NCBI GenBank assembly: GCA_029961685.1
Contig: JARWKL010000008.1
Span: 15,657,981-15,721,980, forward strand
DNA length: 64,000 nt
Source of the DNA: Aristolochia californica
Taxonomy: Eukaryota > Streptophyta > Magnoliopsida > Piperales > Aristolochiaceae
Reading direction: 5' to 3'
A program made the translations under genes and the position numbers. Position 1 is the first letter of the stretch; each line of letters opens with the position of its first letter. Under the pieces are notes generated by a model. It did not search any database. It was not told the origin of the DNA and saw nothing but the letters and a program-made list of their open reading frames with translations. Positions 23,721 to 38,700 of this stretch are shown piece after piece.

Positions 23721-25804
23721 CATCATTTTCATCTTTAACATGTTTCAAGCATGCATATCCATATTGAAAAAAATGTTAGGATCAGTTAGAAATCTCTTTC
23801 CTATAAATTTCCAAGCCATTACAGTAGAACTAGTGGAATTTTCCAAACTTGGACAAAAAAACTTTTGGGTTCGTTTGTGGTTTGTTAATAAATTTTATTT
23901 ACATAGATTTTTTATTGTTTTTAATTTTTTCCATACATAAACTCTAAAATTTTCATTTTGTAGTGATCTATTTGCCATTTTCTTCTTATTTATGAGACAA
24001 TTCAAAAGTGGAAACTCAAAGTTTTGATTTAAGAAAAAAAATATAAAGCTAAAATAGAATGGAAAGGCACAAATGTAGAGAGAGATAATTTAAAAAAGTC
24101 TATGTAACTTTTAGGGATTTTAAACTCTTTTAGTTTTTATATGTTAGGTTTTGCAATCATTGGAAAAAAGAGGGAAGAGGGGATTTTTAATTGAGTGTTG
24201 ACTCCCAATCCATAAGTCAATTCTTACAAAAATATAACCTGTTACGTAAAATTGACCGATAAATCACTTTAAAAATCATCTATGATTGTTAGGACAACTT
24301 TTTGTAGATAGTCAAAATAATGCCTTGTTTGACTCAGGTAAATATCCCCCCACATGTTCACTTGAGAATTTGATGAACATTGCTTGTTTGCTTTAAAAGG
24401 TTTGGATCCATAGGGCATTTACATCTTTAACATGTATCAAGCATGCATATCCATATTTAAAACATGTTAGGATCAATTAGAAATCTCTTTCTTATAAAAT
24501 TCCAAGCCATTAGGGTCGAACTAGTGGAATTTCCCAAACTTGGACAACAAACTTTTGTGTTCCTTGGTGGTGTGTCAATCAATTTTTTAATTTAAATTTG
24601 TTATTTTTTTTAATTTTTTACTTACATAAACTCTAAAACTTTCATTTTGTTGTCATCTATTTACCTTTTCTTCTTGTTTACGAGACAATTGGAAAATGAA
24701 AACTCAAAGTTTTGATTTAAGAACAAAGTATATATGAAAAATGGAATGGAAATGCACATAGATAAAGAGATATAATTCCAAAAAGTCTCTATAACTTTTA
24801 GGGATTGTAAACTCTTGTAGTTTTATATATGAGGTTTTGCTGTCATCGGGAATAGGTGTAGGATGGGTATTTTTAATAGAGTGTTGACTCTCAATCCATA
24901 AGTCATTTCTTAAAAAAATATAGCCCGTTACGTATGATTGACCGATAAATCACTTTACAAATCATGAATGATTATTAGGTCAGCTTTTTGTAAAAAGGCT
25001 AATAATGGCATGATTGACTCGGGAAAATATCCCTCCGCACGTTCACTTGAGAAGTTAATGAGCATTTGTTGTTCGCTTTAAAAGGTTTGGATCCATAATG
25101 CATTTGCATCTTTAACATGTTTCAAGCATGCATATCCATATTTAAAAAATGTTAGGATCAATTAGAAATCTCTTTCTTATCGAATTTCAGGCCATTAGGG
25201 TTGAACTAATGGAATTTCCAAAACTTGGACAACGAAACTTTTGTGTTCGATTGTGGTGTGTGAATAAATTTCCATTACTTACTTTTTTTATTGTCTTTAA
25301 CTTGTCCCATACATAAACTCTAAAATTTTCATTTTGTTGTGATCTATTTGCCTTTATCTTCTTGTTTATGAGACAACTGGAAAGTGAAAACTAAGAGTTT
25401 GATTTTACGAAAAAGTGTACATCCAAAATGGAATGGAAATGCACAAATTGTAAACACTTTTACTTTTTATATATTAGGTATTGCAATCATTGAGAAAAGG
25501 GGGAGGCGGGGGATTTTTAATTGAGTGTAGACTCCCACTCCCAATCCATAAGTCATTTCTTACAAAAATATAGATCGTTATGCACGACTAACAGATAAAT
25601 CACTTTACAAATCATCTATGATTGTTAGGTCAGCTTTTTGTAAATGGGTAAAATAATGGCTTGTTTGACTCTGGTAAATATCCCACTGCAAGTTCACTTG
25701 AGAATTTAATGAGCATATGTTGTTCGTTTTGAAAGGTTTGGATCACTAGTGCATTTGCATCTTTAACATGTTTCAAGCATGCATATCCATATTTAAAACA
25801 TGTT

Positions 25805-25927
25805 AGGATCAACTAGAATTCTTTTTCTTATAAAATTCCAATTCATTAGGGTTGAACTAGTGGCATTTCCTTATCAACTAGAAATATTTTTCTTATAAAA
25901 TTCCAATTCATTTGTTGAACTAGTGGA
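25805..25927 (+). repeat. ~60-bp direct duplication inside a satellite unit
   Basis: The stretch from the anchor through TTGAACTAGTGG occurs twice in a row (about 25805-25866 and 25867-25927). Both copies share TTATAAAATTCCAATTCATT, so the second derives from the first rather than from another unit. It explains the 717-bp spacing to the next anchor. Confidence 0.8.
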
Positions 25928-26699
25928 CAACAAAACTTTTTGGTTCTTTTGTGGTGTGTGAATAAATTTTCTTCACTTAAATTTTTAATGTTTTTAATTT
26001 TTTCCATACATAAATTCTAAAAGTTTCATTTTGTTGAGAACTATTTTCCTTTATCTTCTTGTTTACAAAATATTTGGAAAGTGAAAACTCAAAGTTTTGA
26101 TTTAAGAAAAAAACATACATAAAATGGAATAGAAATGCACAAATGTATAGAGAGATAATTCCAAAAATTCACTGTAACTTTTAGGGATTGTAAACTCTTT
26201 TAGTTTCATATAATCGTGAAAAGGGGGAGGCAAGGGATTTTTGACTGAGTGTTGACTCCCAATCCATAAGTCATTTCTTATAAAAATATAGTCCGTCACT
26301 CTTGATTGACCCATAATCACTTTACCAATCATCTATGATTGTTAGGTTAGGTTTTTCTAAATGGCCAAAATAATGGCTTGTTTGACTAGGGTAAATCTCC
26401 CATCGCACATTCACTTTAGAATTTAACAAGCATTTGTTGTTTGCTTTAAAAAGTTTGGATCCATAGGGCATTTGCATCTTTAACATTTTTCAAGCATGCA
26501 TATCCATATTTAAAACATATTAGGATCAATTAGAAATCTCTTTCTTATCAAATTCCAAGCCATTAGGGTTGAACTAGTGAAATTTTCCAAACTTCGACAA
26601 CAAAAATTTTGTGTTCGTTTGTGGTGTGTGAATAAATTTTATTTACTTACATTTGTTATTGTTTTTTATTTTTTCTGTACTTAAACTCTAAAATTTTCA

Positions 26700-28090
26700 T
26701 TTTGTTGTGATCTATTTGCCTTTATCTACTTGTTTACGAGACAATTGGAAAGAGAAAACTCAAAGTTTTGATTTAAGAACAAAGTATGCATCTAAAATGG
26801 AATGGTAATGCACAAATTTAGAGAGAGATAATTCCAAAATATCACTCTAATTTTGTGGGATTGTAAACTCTTTTAATTTTTATATACTAGGTTTTGCAAT
26901 CATCGTCAAAAGGGGGGGAGGCTAGGGATTTTTAACTGAGTGTTTACTCCCAATCCATAAGTTATTTCTTACAAAAATATAGCCTGTTACACATGATTGA
27001 CCCATAAATCACTTTTCCAATCATCTATGATTGTCAGGTTAGCTTTTTGTAAATGGGCAAAATAATGGCTTGTTTGACTCGGGTAAATATCCCATCGCAC
27101 ATTCACTTTAGAATTTAACGAGCATTTGTTGTTTGTGTTAAAAGGTTTGGATCCATAGGGCATTTGCATCTTTATCATTTTTCAGGCAAGCATATCCATA
27201 TTTAAAACATGTTAGGATTAATTAGAAATCTCTTTCATATCAAATTCCAAGCAATTAGGGTTGAACTAGTGGAATTTCCCAAACTTGGAACACAAAAATT
27301 TTGTGTTCATTTGTAGTGTGTGAAAATTTTTTGTACTTACATTTGTTATTATTTTTTTATTTTTCTATACTTAAACTCTAAAATTTTCATTTTGTTGTGA
27401 TCTATGTGCCTTTATCTTCTTGTTTACGAGACAATTGGAAAGAGAAAACTCAAAGTTTTGATTTAAGAAAATAGTATACATCTAAAATGGAATGGTAATG
27501 CACAAATGTAGAGAGAGATAATTCCAAAAATTCACTCTAATTTTGTGGGATTGTAAACTCTTTTAGTTTTAATATATTAGGTTTTGCAATCATTGTGAAA
27601 ATGGGGAGGCAGGGGATTTTCAACTGAGTGTGCACTCCCAATCCATAAGTTATTTCTTGCAAAAATATAGCCCGTTACACATGATTGACCCATAAATCAC
27701 TTTTCCGATCATCTATGATTGTCAGGTTAGCTTTTTGTAAATGGGCAAAATAATGGTTTGTTTGAATCGGGTAAATATCCCACCACACATTCACTTTAGA
27801 ATTTAACGAGCATTTGTTGTTTGCTTTAAAAGGTTTGGATCCATAGGACATTTGCAACTTTAACATTTTTCAAGCATGCATATCCATATTTAAAACATGT
27901 CAGGATCAATTATAAATCTCTTTCTTATCATATTCCAAGCCATTAGGGTTGAATTAGTGGAATTTCCCAAACTTGAACAACAAAAACTTTTTGTTCGTTT
28001 GTGGTGTGTGAATAATTTTTTTTACTTATATTTTTATTTTTTTATTTTTTTTGTACTTAAACTCTAAAATTTTCATTTTGTTGTGATCTA
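26700..28090 (+). repeat. Doublet of closely related satellite units
   Basis: Two successive units share rare variants 690 bp apart: TCACTCTAATTTTGTGGG at 26842 and 27532, CCATAAATCACTTTTCC, GATTGTCAGGTTAGC and CACTTTAGAATTTAACGAGC. Units on either side mostly lack these, although the preceding unit has the last one. This points to a local duplication older than the triplication at 46.2-48.2 kb. Confidence 0.75.
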
Positions 28091-29264
28091 TTTGCCTTTA
28101 ACTTCTTGTTTACTAGACAATTGAAAAGAGAAAACTCAAAGTTTTGATTTAAGAACAATGTATGCTTCTAAAATGGAATGGAAGTGGACAAATGTAGAGA
28201 TAGATAATTCCAAAAGGTCTCTGTAATTTTTTAGGATTGTAAACTCATTAAGTTGTTCTATATTAGGTTTTCTAATGATCGTAAAAAGGGGGAGGCAAGA
28301 ATTTTTAATTCAGATTTAACTCACAATCCATAAGGCATTTCTAACAAAATTATAGCCCGTTACGCATGATTGACCGATAAATCACTTTACAAATCATCTA
28401 TGTTTGTTAGGTCAACTTGTTGTAAATGGGTATAATAATGGCTTGTTTGACTTGAGTAAATATCCCACCGCACATTCACTTAAAAATTTAATGTGCATTT
28501 GTTGTTTGTTTTAAATGTTTGGATTCATAGGGCATTTGCATCTTTAACATGTTTCACACATGCATATCCATATTTAAAACATGTTAGGATCAATTAGAAA
28601 TCTCTTTCTTATCAGATTCCAAGCCATTAGGGTTGAACTAGTGGAATTTCCCAAACTTGGACAACTAAGCTTTTGTGTTCGTTTGAGGTGTGTGAATAAA
28701 TTTTCTTCGCTTTCATTTTTTTATTTTTTCCATACATAATCTATAAAATTTTCATTTTGTTGTGATCTTTTTGAATTTATCTTCTTGTTTACGAGACAAC
28801 TGGAGAGTGGAAACTCAAATTTTTTATTTAAGAAAAAAGTATACTTCTAAAATGGAATGGAAATGCACAAATGTAGAGAGAGATAATTTCAAAAAGTCTC
28901 AATAACTTTTAGGGATTGTAAACTCTTTAGGTTTTTATAAATTAGGTTTTGTAATCATGGGGAAAAGGGGGAGGCGGGGGATTTTTAACTGATTGTTGAC
29001 ACCCAATCCATAACTCATTTCTTACAAAAATATATCCCATTACGCATGTATTAAGGATAACTCACCTTACAAATCGTCTATGATTGTTATGTCAGCATTT
29101 TGTAAATGGGCAAAATAAAGGTTTGTTTGACTCGGGTAAATATCCCACCGAACTTTCACTTGAGAATTTAGAGAGCATTTGTTGTTCGCTTTAAAATGTT
29201 TGGATCCATAAGGCATTTGAATCTTTAACATGTTTCAAGCATGCATATCCATATTTAAAACATG

Positions 29265-29828
29265 TTAGGATCAATTATAAATCTCTTTCTTAATAAATTC
29301 CAAGCCATTAGGGTCGAACTAGTGACATCTCCCACACTTAGACAATATAGCTTTTGTGTTCATTTGTGGTGTGTGAATAAATTTTATTAACTAATTTTTT
29401 TTATTTTTTTTATTTTTCCATACATAAACTGTAAATTTTTCAATTTGTTGTGATCTATTTTCCTTTGTCGTCTTGTTTACGAGACAATTGGAAAGTGGAA
29501 AGTCAAAGTTTTGATATAAGAAAAAAGTATAGATCTAAAATGGAATGGAAATGCACAAATGTGGAGATAGATAATTCCAAAAAGTCTCTGTGACTTTTAG
29601 GGATTGTAAACTCTTTTAGTTTTTATATATTAGGTTTTGCAATCATCGGGTAAATATCCCACCTCACGTTCATTTGACATAATGGCATGTTTGACTCGTG
29701 TAAATATCCCACCGCACGTTCATTTGAAAGTTGAATGAGCATTTGTTGTTAGCTTTAATATGTTTTTATCAATAGGGCATTTGCATCTTTAACATGTTTC
29801 AAGCATGCATATCCACATTTAAAACATG
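29265..29828 (+). repeat. Rearranged satellite unit (564 bp)
   Basis: After GCAATCATCGGG the sequence jumps to TAAATATCCCACC, skipping the block that normally lies between them. The joint is TCGGG, which occurs at both ends of the skipped segment. A stretch of about 50 bp containing TAAATATCCCACC and CACGTTCATTTGA is then repeated. One event of deletion plus duplication is the simplest reading. Confidence 0.8.
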
Positions 29829-31203
29829 TTAGGATCAATTAGAAATCTCTTTCTTATCAAAATCCAAGCCATTACAGTTGAACTAGTGGAATTCCCCAAA
29901 CTTTGGACAACAAAAATTTTGTGTTCTTTTGTGGAGTGTGAATAAAATTTCTTTTTTGACGTTTGTTATTGTTTTTTTATTTTTTCCATACATAAATTCT
30001 AAATTTTTCATTTGGTTGTGATCTATTTGTATTTATCTTCTTGTTTACGAGACAATTAGAAAGTGAAAACTCAAAGTTTTGATTTAAGAAAAAATTATAC
30101 ATCTAAAATGGAATGGAAATGCACAAATGTAGAGAGAGATATTTACAAAAAATCTCTATAACTTTGAGGGATTATAAACTCTTTTATTTTTATATATTAG
30201 GTTTTGCAATCATTGGGAAAAGGAGGCGGGGGTTGTTTAACTGAGTGTTGACTCCCAATCCATCAGTCATTTCTTACAAAAATATTGGCCGGTACGCATG
30301 ATTGACCGATAAATCACTTTACAAATCATCTATGATTGTTAGGTCAGCTTTTTCTAAATGGGCTAAAGAATGGCTTGTTTGACTTGGGTACATATCCTTC
30401 CGCACGTTCACTTGAGAATTTAATGAGCATTTGTTGTTCACTTTAAATGGTTTGGATCCATAAGGTGTTTGCATCTTTAACATGTTTCAAGCATGCATAT
30501 CCATATTTAAACAATGTTAGGATCAATTACGAATCTCTTTCTCATCAAATTCATGGCCATTAGGGTTGAACTAGAGGAATTTCTGAAACTTGGACAACAA
30601 AAATTTTGTGTTCGTTTGTGGTCTATGAATAAATTTTATTTTCTTACAATTGGTTTACTTTTTAATATTTTCCATACATAAAGTCTAAAATTTTCATTTT
30701 GTTTTGATCTATTTGCTTTTATCTTCCTGTTTAGGAGACAATTGGAAAGTGACAACTCAATTTTTTTTAATAAAAAAGTATTCATCTAAAATGGAATGGA
30801 AATACACAAATGAAGAGAGAGATCATTCCAAAAAGTCTCTTTACCTTTTAGGGATTTTAAACTATTTTGAATTTTTATATATTTGGTTTTGCAATCGTTG
30901 ATAAAAGTGGGAGGCGTGGGATTTTTAACTGAGTGTTGACTCTCAATCTATAAGTCATTTCTTACAAAAATATAGTTTGTTACACTTGATTGACCTATAA
31001 ATCATTTTACAAAACATCTATGAGTGTTTGGTCAGCATTTGTTAATGGGCAACATAATGGCATGTTTGACTCGGGTAAATATCCCACCGCACGTTCATTT
31101 GAGAGTTGAATGAGCATTTGTTGTTAGATTTAAAATGTTTTGATCAATTGGGCATTTGCATATTTAACATGTTTCAAGCATGCATATCCACATTTAAAAC
31201 ATG

Positions 31204-31624
31204 TTAGGATCAATTAGAAATCTCTTTCTTATCAAATTCCAAGCCATTAGCATTGAGCTAGTGGAATTCCCCAAACTTGGACAACAAAACTTTTGTGTTC
31301 ATTTGTGGAGTGTGAATAAATTTTATTTATTTATGTTTTCTATTTTTTCCATTGATAAATTCTAAAATTTTCATTTTTTGTGATCTAATTGTATTTATCT
31401 TCTTGTTTATGAGACAATTGGAAAATGGAAACTCAAAGTTTTGATTTAAGAAAAGTATACATCTAAAATGGATTGGAAATGCGCAAATGTTGAGCGAGAT
31501 AATTACAAAAGTCTCTATAACTTTTAGGTCAACTTTTTTTAAAAGGGAAAAATAAAGGCTTGGATCCATAGGGCATTTGCATCTTTAACATGTTTCAAGC
31601 ATGCATATCCATATTTAAAACATG
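31204..31624 (+). repeat. Internally deleted satellite unit (421 bp)
   Basis: Two joints are visible: ACTTTTAGG continues as TCAACTTTTT (shared TTAGG) near 31530, and AATAAAGGCTTG continues as GATCCATAGGG near 31562. The G-rich box and the GTTGACTCCC block are missing. Confidence 0.85.
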
Positions 31625-34600
31625 TTAGGATCAAATAGAAATCTCTTTCTTATCAAATTCCAAGCCATTAGGGTTGAACTAGATGCCTTTCCCAAACTTG
31701 GACAACAAAACTTTTGTGTTCGTTTGTGGTGTGTGAATAAATTTTCTTTACTTAAATTTTTGTTGTATTTAATTTTTTCCATACATAAACTCTAAATTTT
31801 TTTATTTTGTTGTGATCTATTTGCCTTTATCTTCTTGTTGATGAGACAATTGGAAAATGGAAAGTCAAAGTTTTGATATAAGAAAAATATATACATCTAA
31901 AATGGAATGAAAATGCACAAATGTTGAGATAGATAATTCCAAAAACTCTCTCTAACTTTTAGGGATTGTAAACTCTTTTAGTTTTTATATATTAGGTTTT
32001 GCAATCATAGGGAAAAGGGGGAGGCGGGGGATTTTTAACTAAGTGTTGACTTCCAATCCATCAGTCAATTCTTATAAAAATATAGCCCGTTACTTATGAT
32101 TGACCGATAAATCACAGTAAAAATCATCTATGATTGTTAGATCAAATTTTTTAAATGGGCAAAATAATGACTTGTTTGACTCGGGTAAACATCTCGCTGC
32201 ACGTTCCCTTGAGAATTTAATGAGTATTTCTTGTTCGCTTCAAAATGTTAGGATCAATAAGGCATTTGCATCTTTAATATGTTTCAAGCAGGCATATCCA
32301 TATTTAAAACATGTTAGGATCAATCAGAAATCTCTTTCTAATAACATTCCATCCCATTAGGGTTGAAATATTGGAATTTCCCAAACTTTGATAACAAAAC
32401 TTTTGTGTTCGTTTCTGGTGTGTTAAAAATTTTCTTTACTAAAATTTTTTTTTGGTTTTAAATTTTTTCCATACATAAACTCTAAAATTTTCATTTTGTT
32501 GTGAACTATTTACCTTTTTCTTCTTGTTTTCGAGACAATTTTAAAGTGAGAACTCATTTTTTTATGTAAGAAAAATGTATACAACCAAAATGGAATGGAA
32601 ATGCACAAATGTTGAGAGAGATAATTCCAAAAAGTGTATATAACTTTTAGGGATCGTAAACCTTTTTAGTTTTTATATATTAGGTTTTGAAATCATCGGG
32701 AAAAGGGGGAGGTGGGGGATTTTTAATTGAGTGTTGACACCCATTCCATTAAAAAATCCTTACAAAAATATAGCTTGTTACACATGATTGACCTTTAAAT
32801 CACTTTACAAATTATCTATGATTGTTAGGTCAGCTTTTTGTAAATTGGTAAAATAATGGCATGTTTCACATGAGAATATAATGAGCATTTGTTGTTTGCT
32901 TTAAATGGTTTGGATCCATAGGGCATTTTCATCTTTAACATATTTCAAGCATGCAAATCCATGTTTAAAACATGTTAGGATCAATTAAAAATCTCTTTCT
33001 TATCAAATTCCAAGCAATTAGGGTTGAACTAGAGGAATTTTTGAAACTTGGAAAACTTTTGTGTTCGTTTGTGGTGTGTGAATAAATTTTATTTTCTTAC
33101 AATTTTTTACTTTTTAATATTTTCCTTTCATAAACTCAAAAATTTTCATTTTTTTGTGATCTATTTGCCTTTATCTTCTTGTTTACGAGACAATTGCAAA
33201 GTGAAAACTCAATGTTTTGGTTTTAGAAAAAAGTATACATCCAAAATGGAATGGAAATGCACAAATGTAGAGAGAGATAAGTCCAAATAGTCATTGTAAC
33301 TTTTAGGGATTATAAACTCTTTTAGTTTTTATATAATTGGGATTGCAATTATCGGGAAAAGGGGGAGGCGGAGGATTTTTAACTGAGTGTTGTTTCCCAA
33401 TCAATAAGTCATTCATGTAAAAAATATTGCCCATTACACATGATTGACTGATAAATCACTTTACAAATCATTTATGATTGTTAGGTCAGCCTTTTGTAAA
33501 TGGGCAAAATAATGGGTTGTTTGACACTGGTAAATATCCCACCGCAAGTTCTTTAAAGGATTTAACGACCATTTGTTGTTCGCTATTAGAGGTTTGGATT
33601 CATCGGGCATTTCTTTAACACGTTTCAATATGCAGATCCATATATAAAACATGTTAGGATCAATTAAAAATCTCTTTCTTATCAAATTCAAAGCCTTTAG
33701 GGTTGAACTAGAGGAATTTCCAAAACTCTTAACAAAAAAAATTTAGTGTTCGTGTGTGGTGTGTGAATATATTTTCTTTTTTTAAAATTTTTTCCCTAAA
33801 TAAAATCTAAAATTTTCATTTTGTTGTAATCTATTAGCCTTTATCTTTTTGTTTACTAGACAATTGGAAAGTGGAAACTTAAAGTTTTGACTTAAGAAAA
33901 AAGTATACATTTAAAATGGAATAGAAATGCACAAATGTAGAGAGAGATAATTCCAAAAAAGTCTCTGTAACTTTTAGGAATTGCCAACTCTTTTATTTTT
34001 TATATTATAAGTTTTTCAATCATCGGGGAAAAGGGGGAGGCGGGGGATTTTTAATAGAGTGTTGACTCCCAATCCATAATACATTTCTCACAAAAATATA
34101 GCCTGTTATGCATGATTGATCGATAATTCACTTTAAAAATCATCTATGACTGTTAGGTCAGCTTTTTGTTAATGGGAATAATAGTGGTTTGTTTGACTGG
34201 AATAAAAATCCCACTGCACTTTCACTTGAGAATTTAATGAGCCATTGTTGTTTGCTTTAAAAGGTTTGGATCCATAGGGCATTTGCATCTTTAACATGTT
34301 TCAAGCATGAATATCCATAATTAAAAAATGTTAGGATCAATCAGAAATCACTTTCTTATCATATCCCAAGCCATTAGGGTTTAACTAGTGGAATTTCTGA
34401 AACTTGGACAAAAAAACTTTAGTGTTCATTTGAGGTGTGTGAATAAATTTTCTTTACATAGATTTGTTATTGTTTTTAATTTTTCCATAAATGAACTCTT
34501 AAATTTTCATTTTTTTGAGATCTATTTGCCTTTTTCTTCTTGTTTACGTGACAATTGGAAGTGAAAACTCAAAATTTTGATTTAAGAAAAAAGTGTACAT

Positions 34601-35017
34601 TTAAAATGGAATGGAAATGCACAAATGTAGAGAGAGATAATACGAAAAATACTCTGTAACTTTCAGGATTGTTAACCCTTTTAGTTTTTATATATTAGGT
34701 TTAGCAATCATCGGGAAAAAGGGGAGGCAGGGGATTTGTTACAGTGAGTTGACTACCAATCCATAAGTCATTTCTTACAAAAATATAGCTCGTTCAGCAA
34801 GTTTGATCGATAAATAATTTTACAAATCATCTATGATTGTTAGGTCAACTTTTTGTAAATGAGCAAAATAATGGTTTGTTTGACTCACATAAATATCACA
34901 CCGCATATTCACTTGAGAATTTAATGAGCATTTGTTGTTCACTTTAAATGGTTTGGATCCATAGGGCATTTTCATCTTTAACATGTTTCAAGCATGCATA
35001 TCCATATTTAAAACATG

Positions 35018-35706
35018 TTAGGATCAATTATAAATCTTTTTCTTATCAAATTCCAAGCCATTATGGTTGAACTAGTGGATTTTCCCAAACTTGGACAACA
35101 AAAATTTTGTGTTCATTTGTGGTGTGTGAATAAAATTTCTTTGCATGCATATGTTGTTGTGCTTATTTTTTCCATACATAAACTCTAAAATTTTTAATTT
35201 TTTATTGATCTATTTGCCTTTTTTTTCTTGTTGATGATACAATTGGAAAGTGAAACCTCAAAGTTTTGATTTAAGAAAAAATTATACATCTAAAATGTAT
35301 TGCAAATGCACAAATGTTGAGAAAAATAATTACAAAAATTCTCGTTACTTTTAGGAATTGTAAACTCTTTTAGTTTTTATACATTAGGTTTTGCAAGCAT
35401 CGGGAAAAAGGGGAGGCAGGGGATTTGTTACAGAGTGCTGACTCCCAATCCATAAGTCATTAGTTACAAAAATATTGCCCGTTACGTATGATTGAACGAT
35501 AAATTACTTTAAAAATCAACTATGATTGTTAGGTCATATTTTTGTAAATTGGAAAAATAATGGCATGTCTGACTAGGGTAAAACTCCCACCGCACATTCA
35601 CTTGAGAATATAATGAGAATTTGTTCCTCACTTTAAAAGGTTTGGATCCATATGGCATTTGAATCTTTAACATGTTTCAAGCATGCATATCCATATTTAT
35701 AACATG
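35018..35706 (+). repeat. Representative full-length satellite unit (689 bp)
   Basis: Chosen because it is close to modal length. Order of blocks from the anchor: CCAAGCCATTA, a TTGAACTAGTGG block, CAAAACTTTTGTGTTC-like, GTGGTGTGTGAATAAA, a T-rich stretch, CATACATAAACTCTAAAA, GATCTATTTGCC, CAATTGGAAAGTGAAA, TTTTGATTTAAGAAAAA, TACATCTAAAATG, GCACAAATGT, TTTTAGTTTTTATA, the G-rich box (35402-35422), GACTCCCAATCCATAAG, ATATTGCCCGTTACG, GATTGTTAGGTCA, CACTTGAGAAT, TTTGGATCC (35641) and TCAAGCATGCATATCC. I see no shorter internal period. No gene is encoded. Confidence 0.9.
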
Positions 35707-38700
35707 TTAGGATCAATTTGAAATCTCTTTCTTATCAAATTCCATGCCATTAGGGTTGAACTAGTGGAATTTCCCAATGTTGGACAACAAAATTTTTTTG
35801 TTGGTTTGTGGTGTGTGAATAAATTTTCTTTACTTACATTTGTTGTTGTTTTTAATTTTTCCCTACATAAACTCTAAAATTTTCATTTTGTTGTAATCTA
35901 TTTGCCTTAATCTTCTTCTTTACGAGGCAATTGGAAAATGGAAACTCAAAGTTTTTATTTTAGAAAAAAGTATACATCTAAAATGGAATGGAAAGACACA
36001 AATGTAGAGGGAGAAAATTCCAATACTCACTGTAACTTTTAGGGATTGTAAACTCTTTTTATTTTTATATATTAGGTTTTGCAATCATCAGAAAATGGGG
36101 ATGTGGGGGATTTTAAATTGAATGTCGACTCCCAATCCATAAGTCATTCCTTTAAAAAATATAGACCATTACACATGATTGACTGATAAATCACTTTACA
36201 AATCTTCTATTATTATTAGGTTAGCTTTTTGTAAATGGGAAAAATAATGACTTGTTTGACTCGTGTAAATATCCTACAGCAGGTTTACTTGAGAATTTAA
36301 TGTGCATTTGTTGTTCGCTTTAAAAATTTTGGATCCATAGGGCATTTGAATCTATAACATGATTGAAGCATTCATATTCATATTAATAACATGTTCAAAT
36401 CAATTAGAAATCACTTTCTTATAAAATTCCAAGCAATTAGGGTTGAACTAGTGGAATTTCCCAATCTTGGACAACAAAACTTTTGTGTTCATTTGTGGTG
36501 TGTGAAAATATTTTCTTTCTTACATTTTTAATTTTTTTTAATTTTTTCCATACATAAACTCTAAAATTTTCATTATTTTAAATATTTGCCTTTATCTTCT
36601 TGTTTAAGAGACAATTGGAAAGTGAGAAGTAAAAGTTTTGATTCAATAAAATAGTATACATCTAAATTGGAAATGAAATGCACAAATGTATAGAGAGATA
36701 ATTCAAAAAAGTGTTTGTAACTTATAGGGATTGTAAAATCGTTTCGTTTTGATATATTAGGTTTTGCTATCATCGGGAAAAGGGGGAAGCGGGGGATTTT
36801 TAACTAAGTGTTGACTCCCAATCCATCAGTTATTTCTTATAAAAATATAGCCCGTTACTTACGATTGGCTGATAAATAACTTAACAAATCATATATGATT
36901 GTTAGGTCAGTTTTTTGTTAATGGGAAAAATAATGGCTTGTTTGACTCGGGTAAATATCCCACCGAACGTTCACTTGTGAATTTAATGAGCATCAGTTGT
37001 TCACTTCAAAAAGTTTGGATCCATAGGGCATTTGTATCTTTCACATGTTTCAAACATGCATATCCATATTTAAAACATGTTAGGATCAATTAGAATTCTC
37101 TTTCTGATAAAATTCCAAGCCATTAGGGTTGAACAAATGGAATTTCCCAAACTTTGACAACAAAACTTTTGTGTTCGTTTGTGGTGTGTGAATAAATTTT
37201 CCTTACTTAAATTTTTTATTGTTTTTAATTTTTTCCATAGGTAAACTTTATAATATTTATTTTCTTGTGAACTATTTGCCTTTATCTTCTTGTTTACCAG
37301 ACAATTGCAAAGTGAAAAAAAATTATTTTGATTTAAGAAAAAAGTATACATCCATAATGGATTGGAAATTCACAAATGTTGAGAGAGATAATTCCAAAAA
37401 GTGTCTGTAACTTTTGGGAACATAAACTCTTTTAGTTTTTATAAATTAGGGTTTGAAATCATCAGGAAGAGAGGGAGGCCGAGGATTTTTAATTAAGTGT
37501 TGACACCCATTCCATAAAAAACTTCTTACAAAAATATAGCCCATTATGCATGATTGACCGCTAAATCACTTTACAAATTATCTATGATTGTTAGGTCAGA
37601 TTTTTGTAAATTTGAAAAATAATGGCATATTTGACTAGGGTAAATATCCTACCACACATTCACTTGAGAATATAATGAGCATTTTTTGTTCGCTTTAAAT
37701 GGTTTGGATCCATAGGGCATTTGCATCTTTAACATGTTTCAACCTTGAATATCTATATTTAAGACATGTTAGGATCAATTAGAAATGTATTTCTTAACAA
37801 ATTCCAAGCCAATAGGGTAGAACTAGTGTAATTTCCCAATCTTGTACAACAAACTTTTGTGTTCGTTTGTGGTGTGTGAATAAATTTTCTTTACTTACAT
37901 TTTTTTTTTTATTTTTACATTCATAAACTCTAAATTTTTTCGTTTTTTGTGATCTTTTTCCCTTTATCTTCTTGTTTAAAAGATAATTGGAAAGTTGAAA
38001 CTCAAAGTTTTGATTTAAGAAAAAATTATACATCTAAAATGGAATGGAAATGCAGAAATGTAAAGAGAGATAATTTCAAATATTCACTGTAACTTTTAGG
38101 GATTGTAAAATCTTTTAGATTATATATAATAGGTTTTGCAATCATCGGTAAAAGGGGGAGGCATGGATTTTTAACAAAGTGTTGACTCCCAGTCCATAAG
38201 TCATTCATTTAAAAAATATAGCCCATTACACATGATTGACCGATAAATCACTTTAAAAATCATCTATGATTGTTAGGTCAGCTTTTTTGTAAATGGACAA
38301 AATATTGGCTTGTTTGACTCGGGTAAATAACCCTTCACAAGTTTAATAGAGAATTTAACGAGCATTTGTTGTTCGCTTTAAAAGGTTTGGATTCATTGGG
38401 CATTTGCATCTTTAACATGTTTCAATATGCATATCCGTATTCAAACATGTTAGGATCAATTAGAAATCTCTTTCTTATCAAATTCCAAGCCTTTAGGGTA
38501 GAACTAGTTGAATTTCCCAACCTTTAGACAGCAAAATTTTTGTGTTCATTTGTGGTGTGTGAATAAATTTTTGTTACTTACATTTGTTATTTTTAAAATT
38601 TTCCATACATAAACTCTAAAAGTTTCATTTTTTTGTGATTTATTTGCCTTTATTTTCTTGTTTACGAGACAATTGGAAAGTGGAAACTTTAAGTTTTGAT

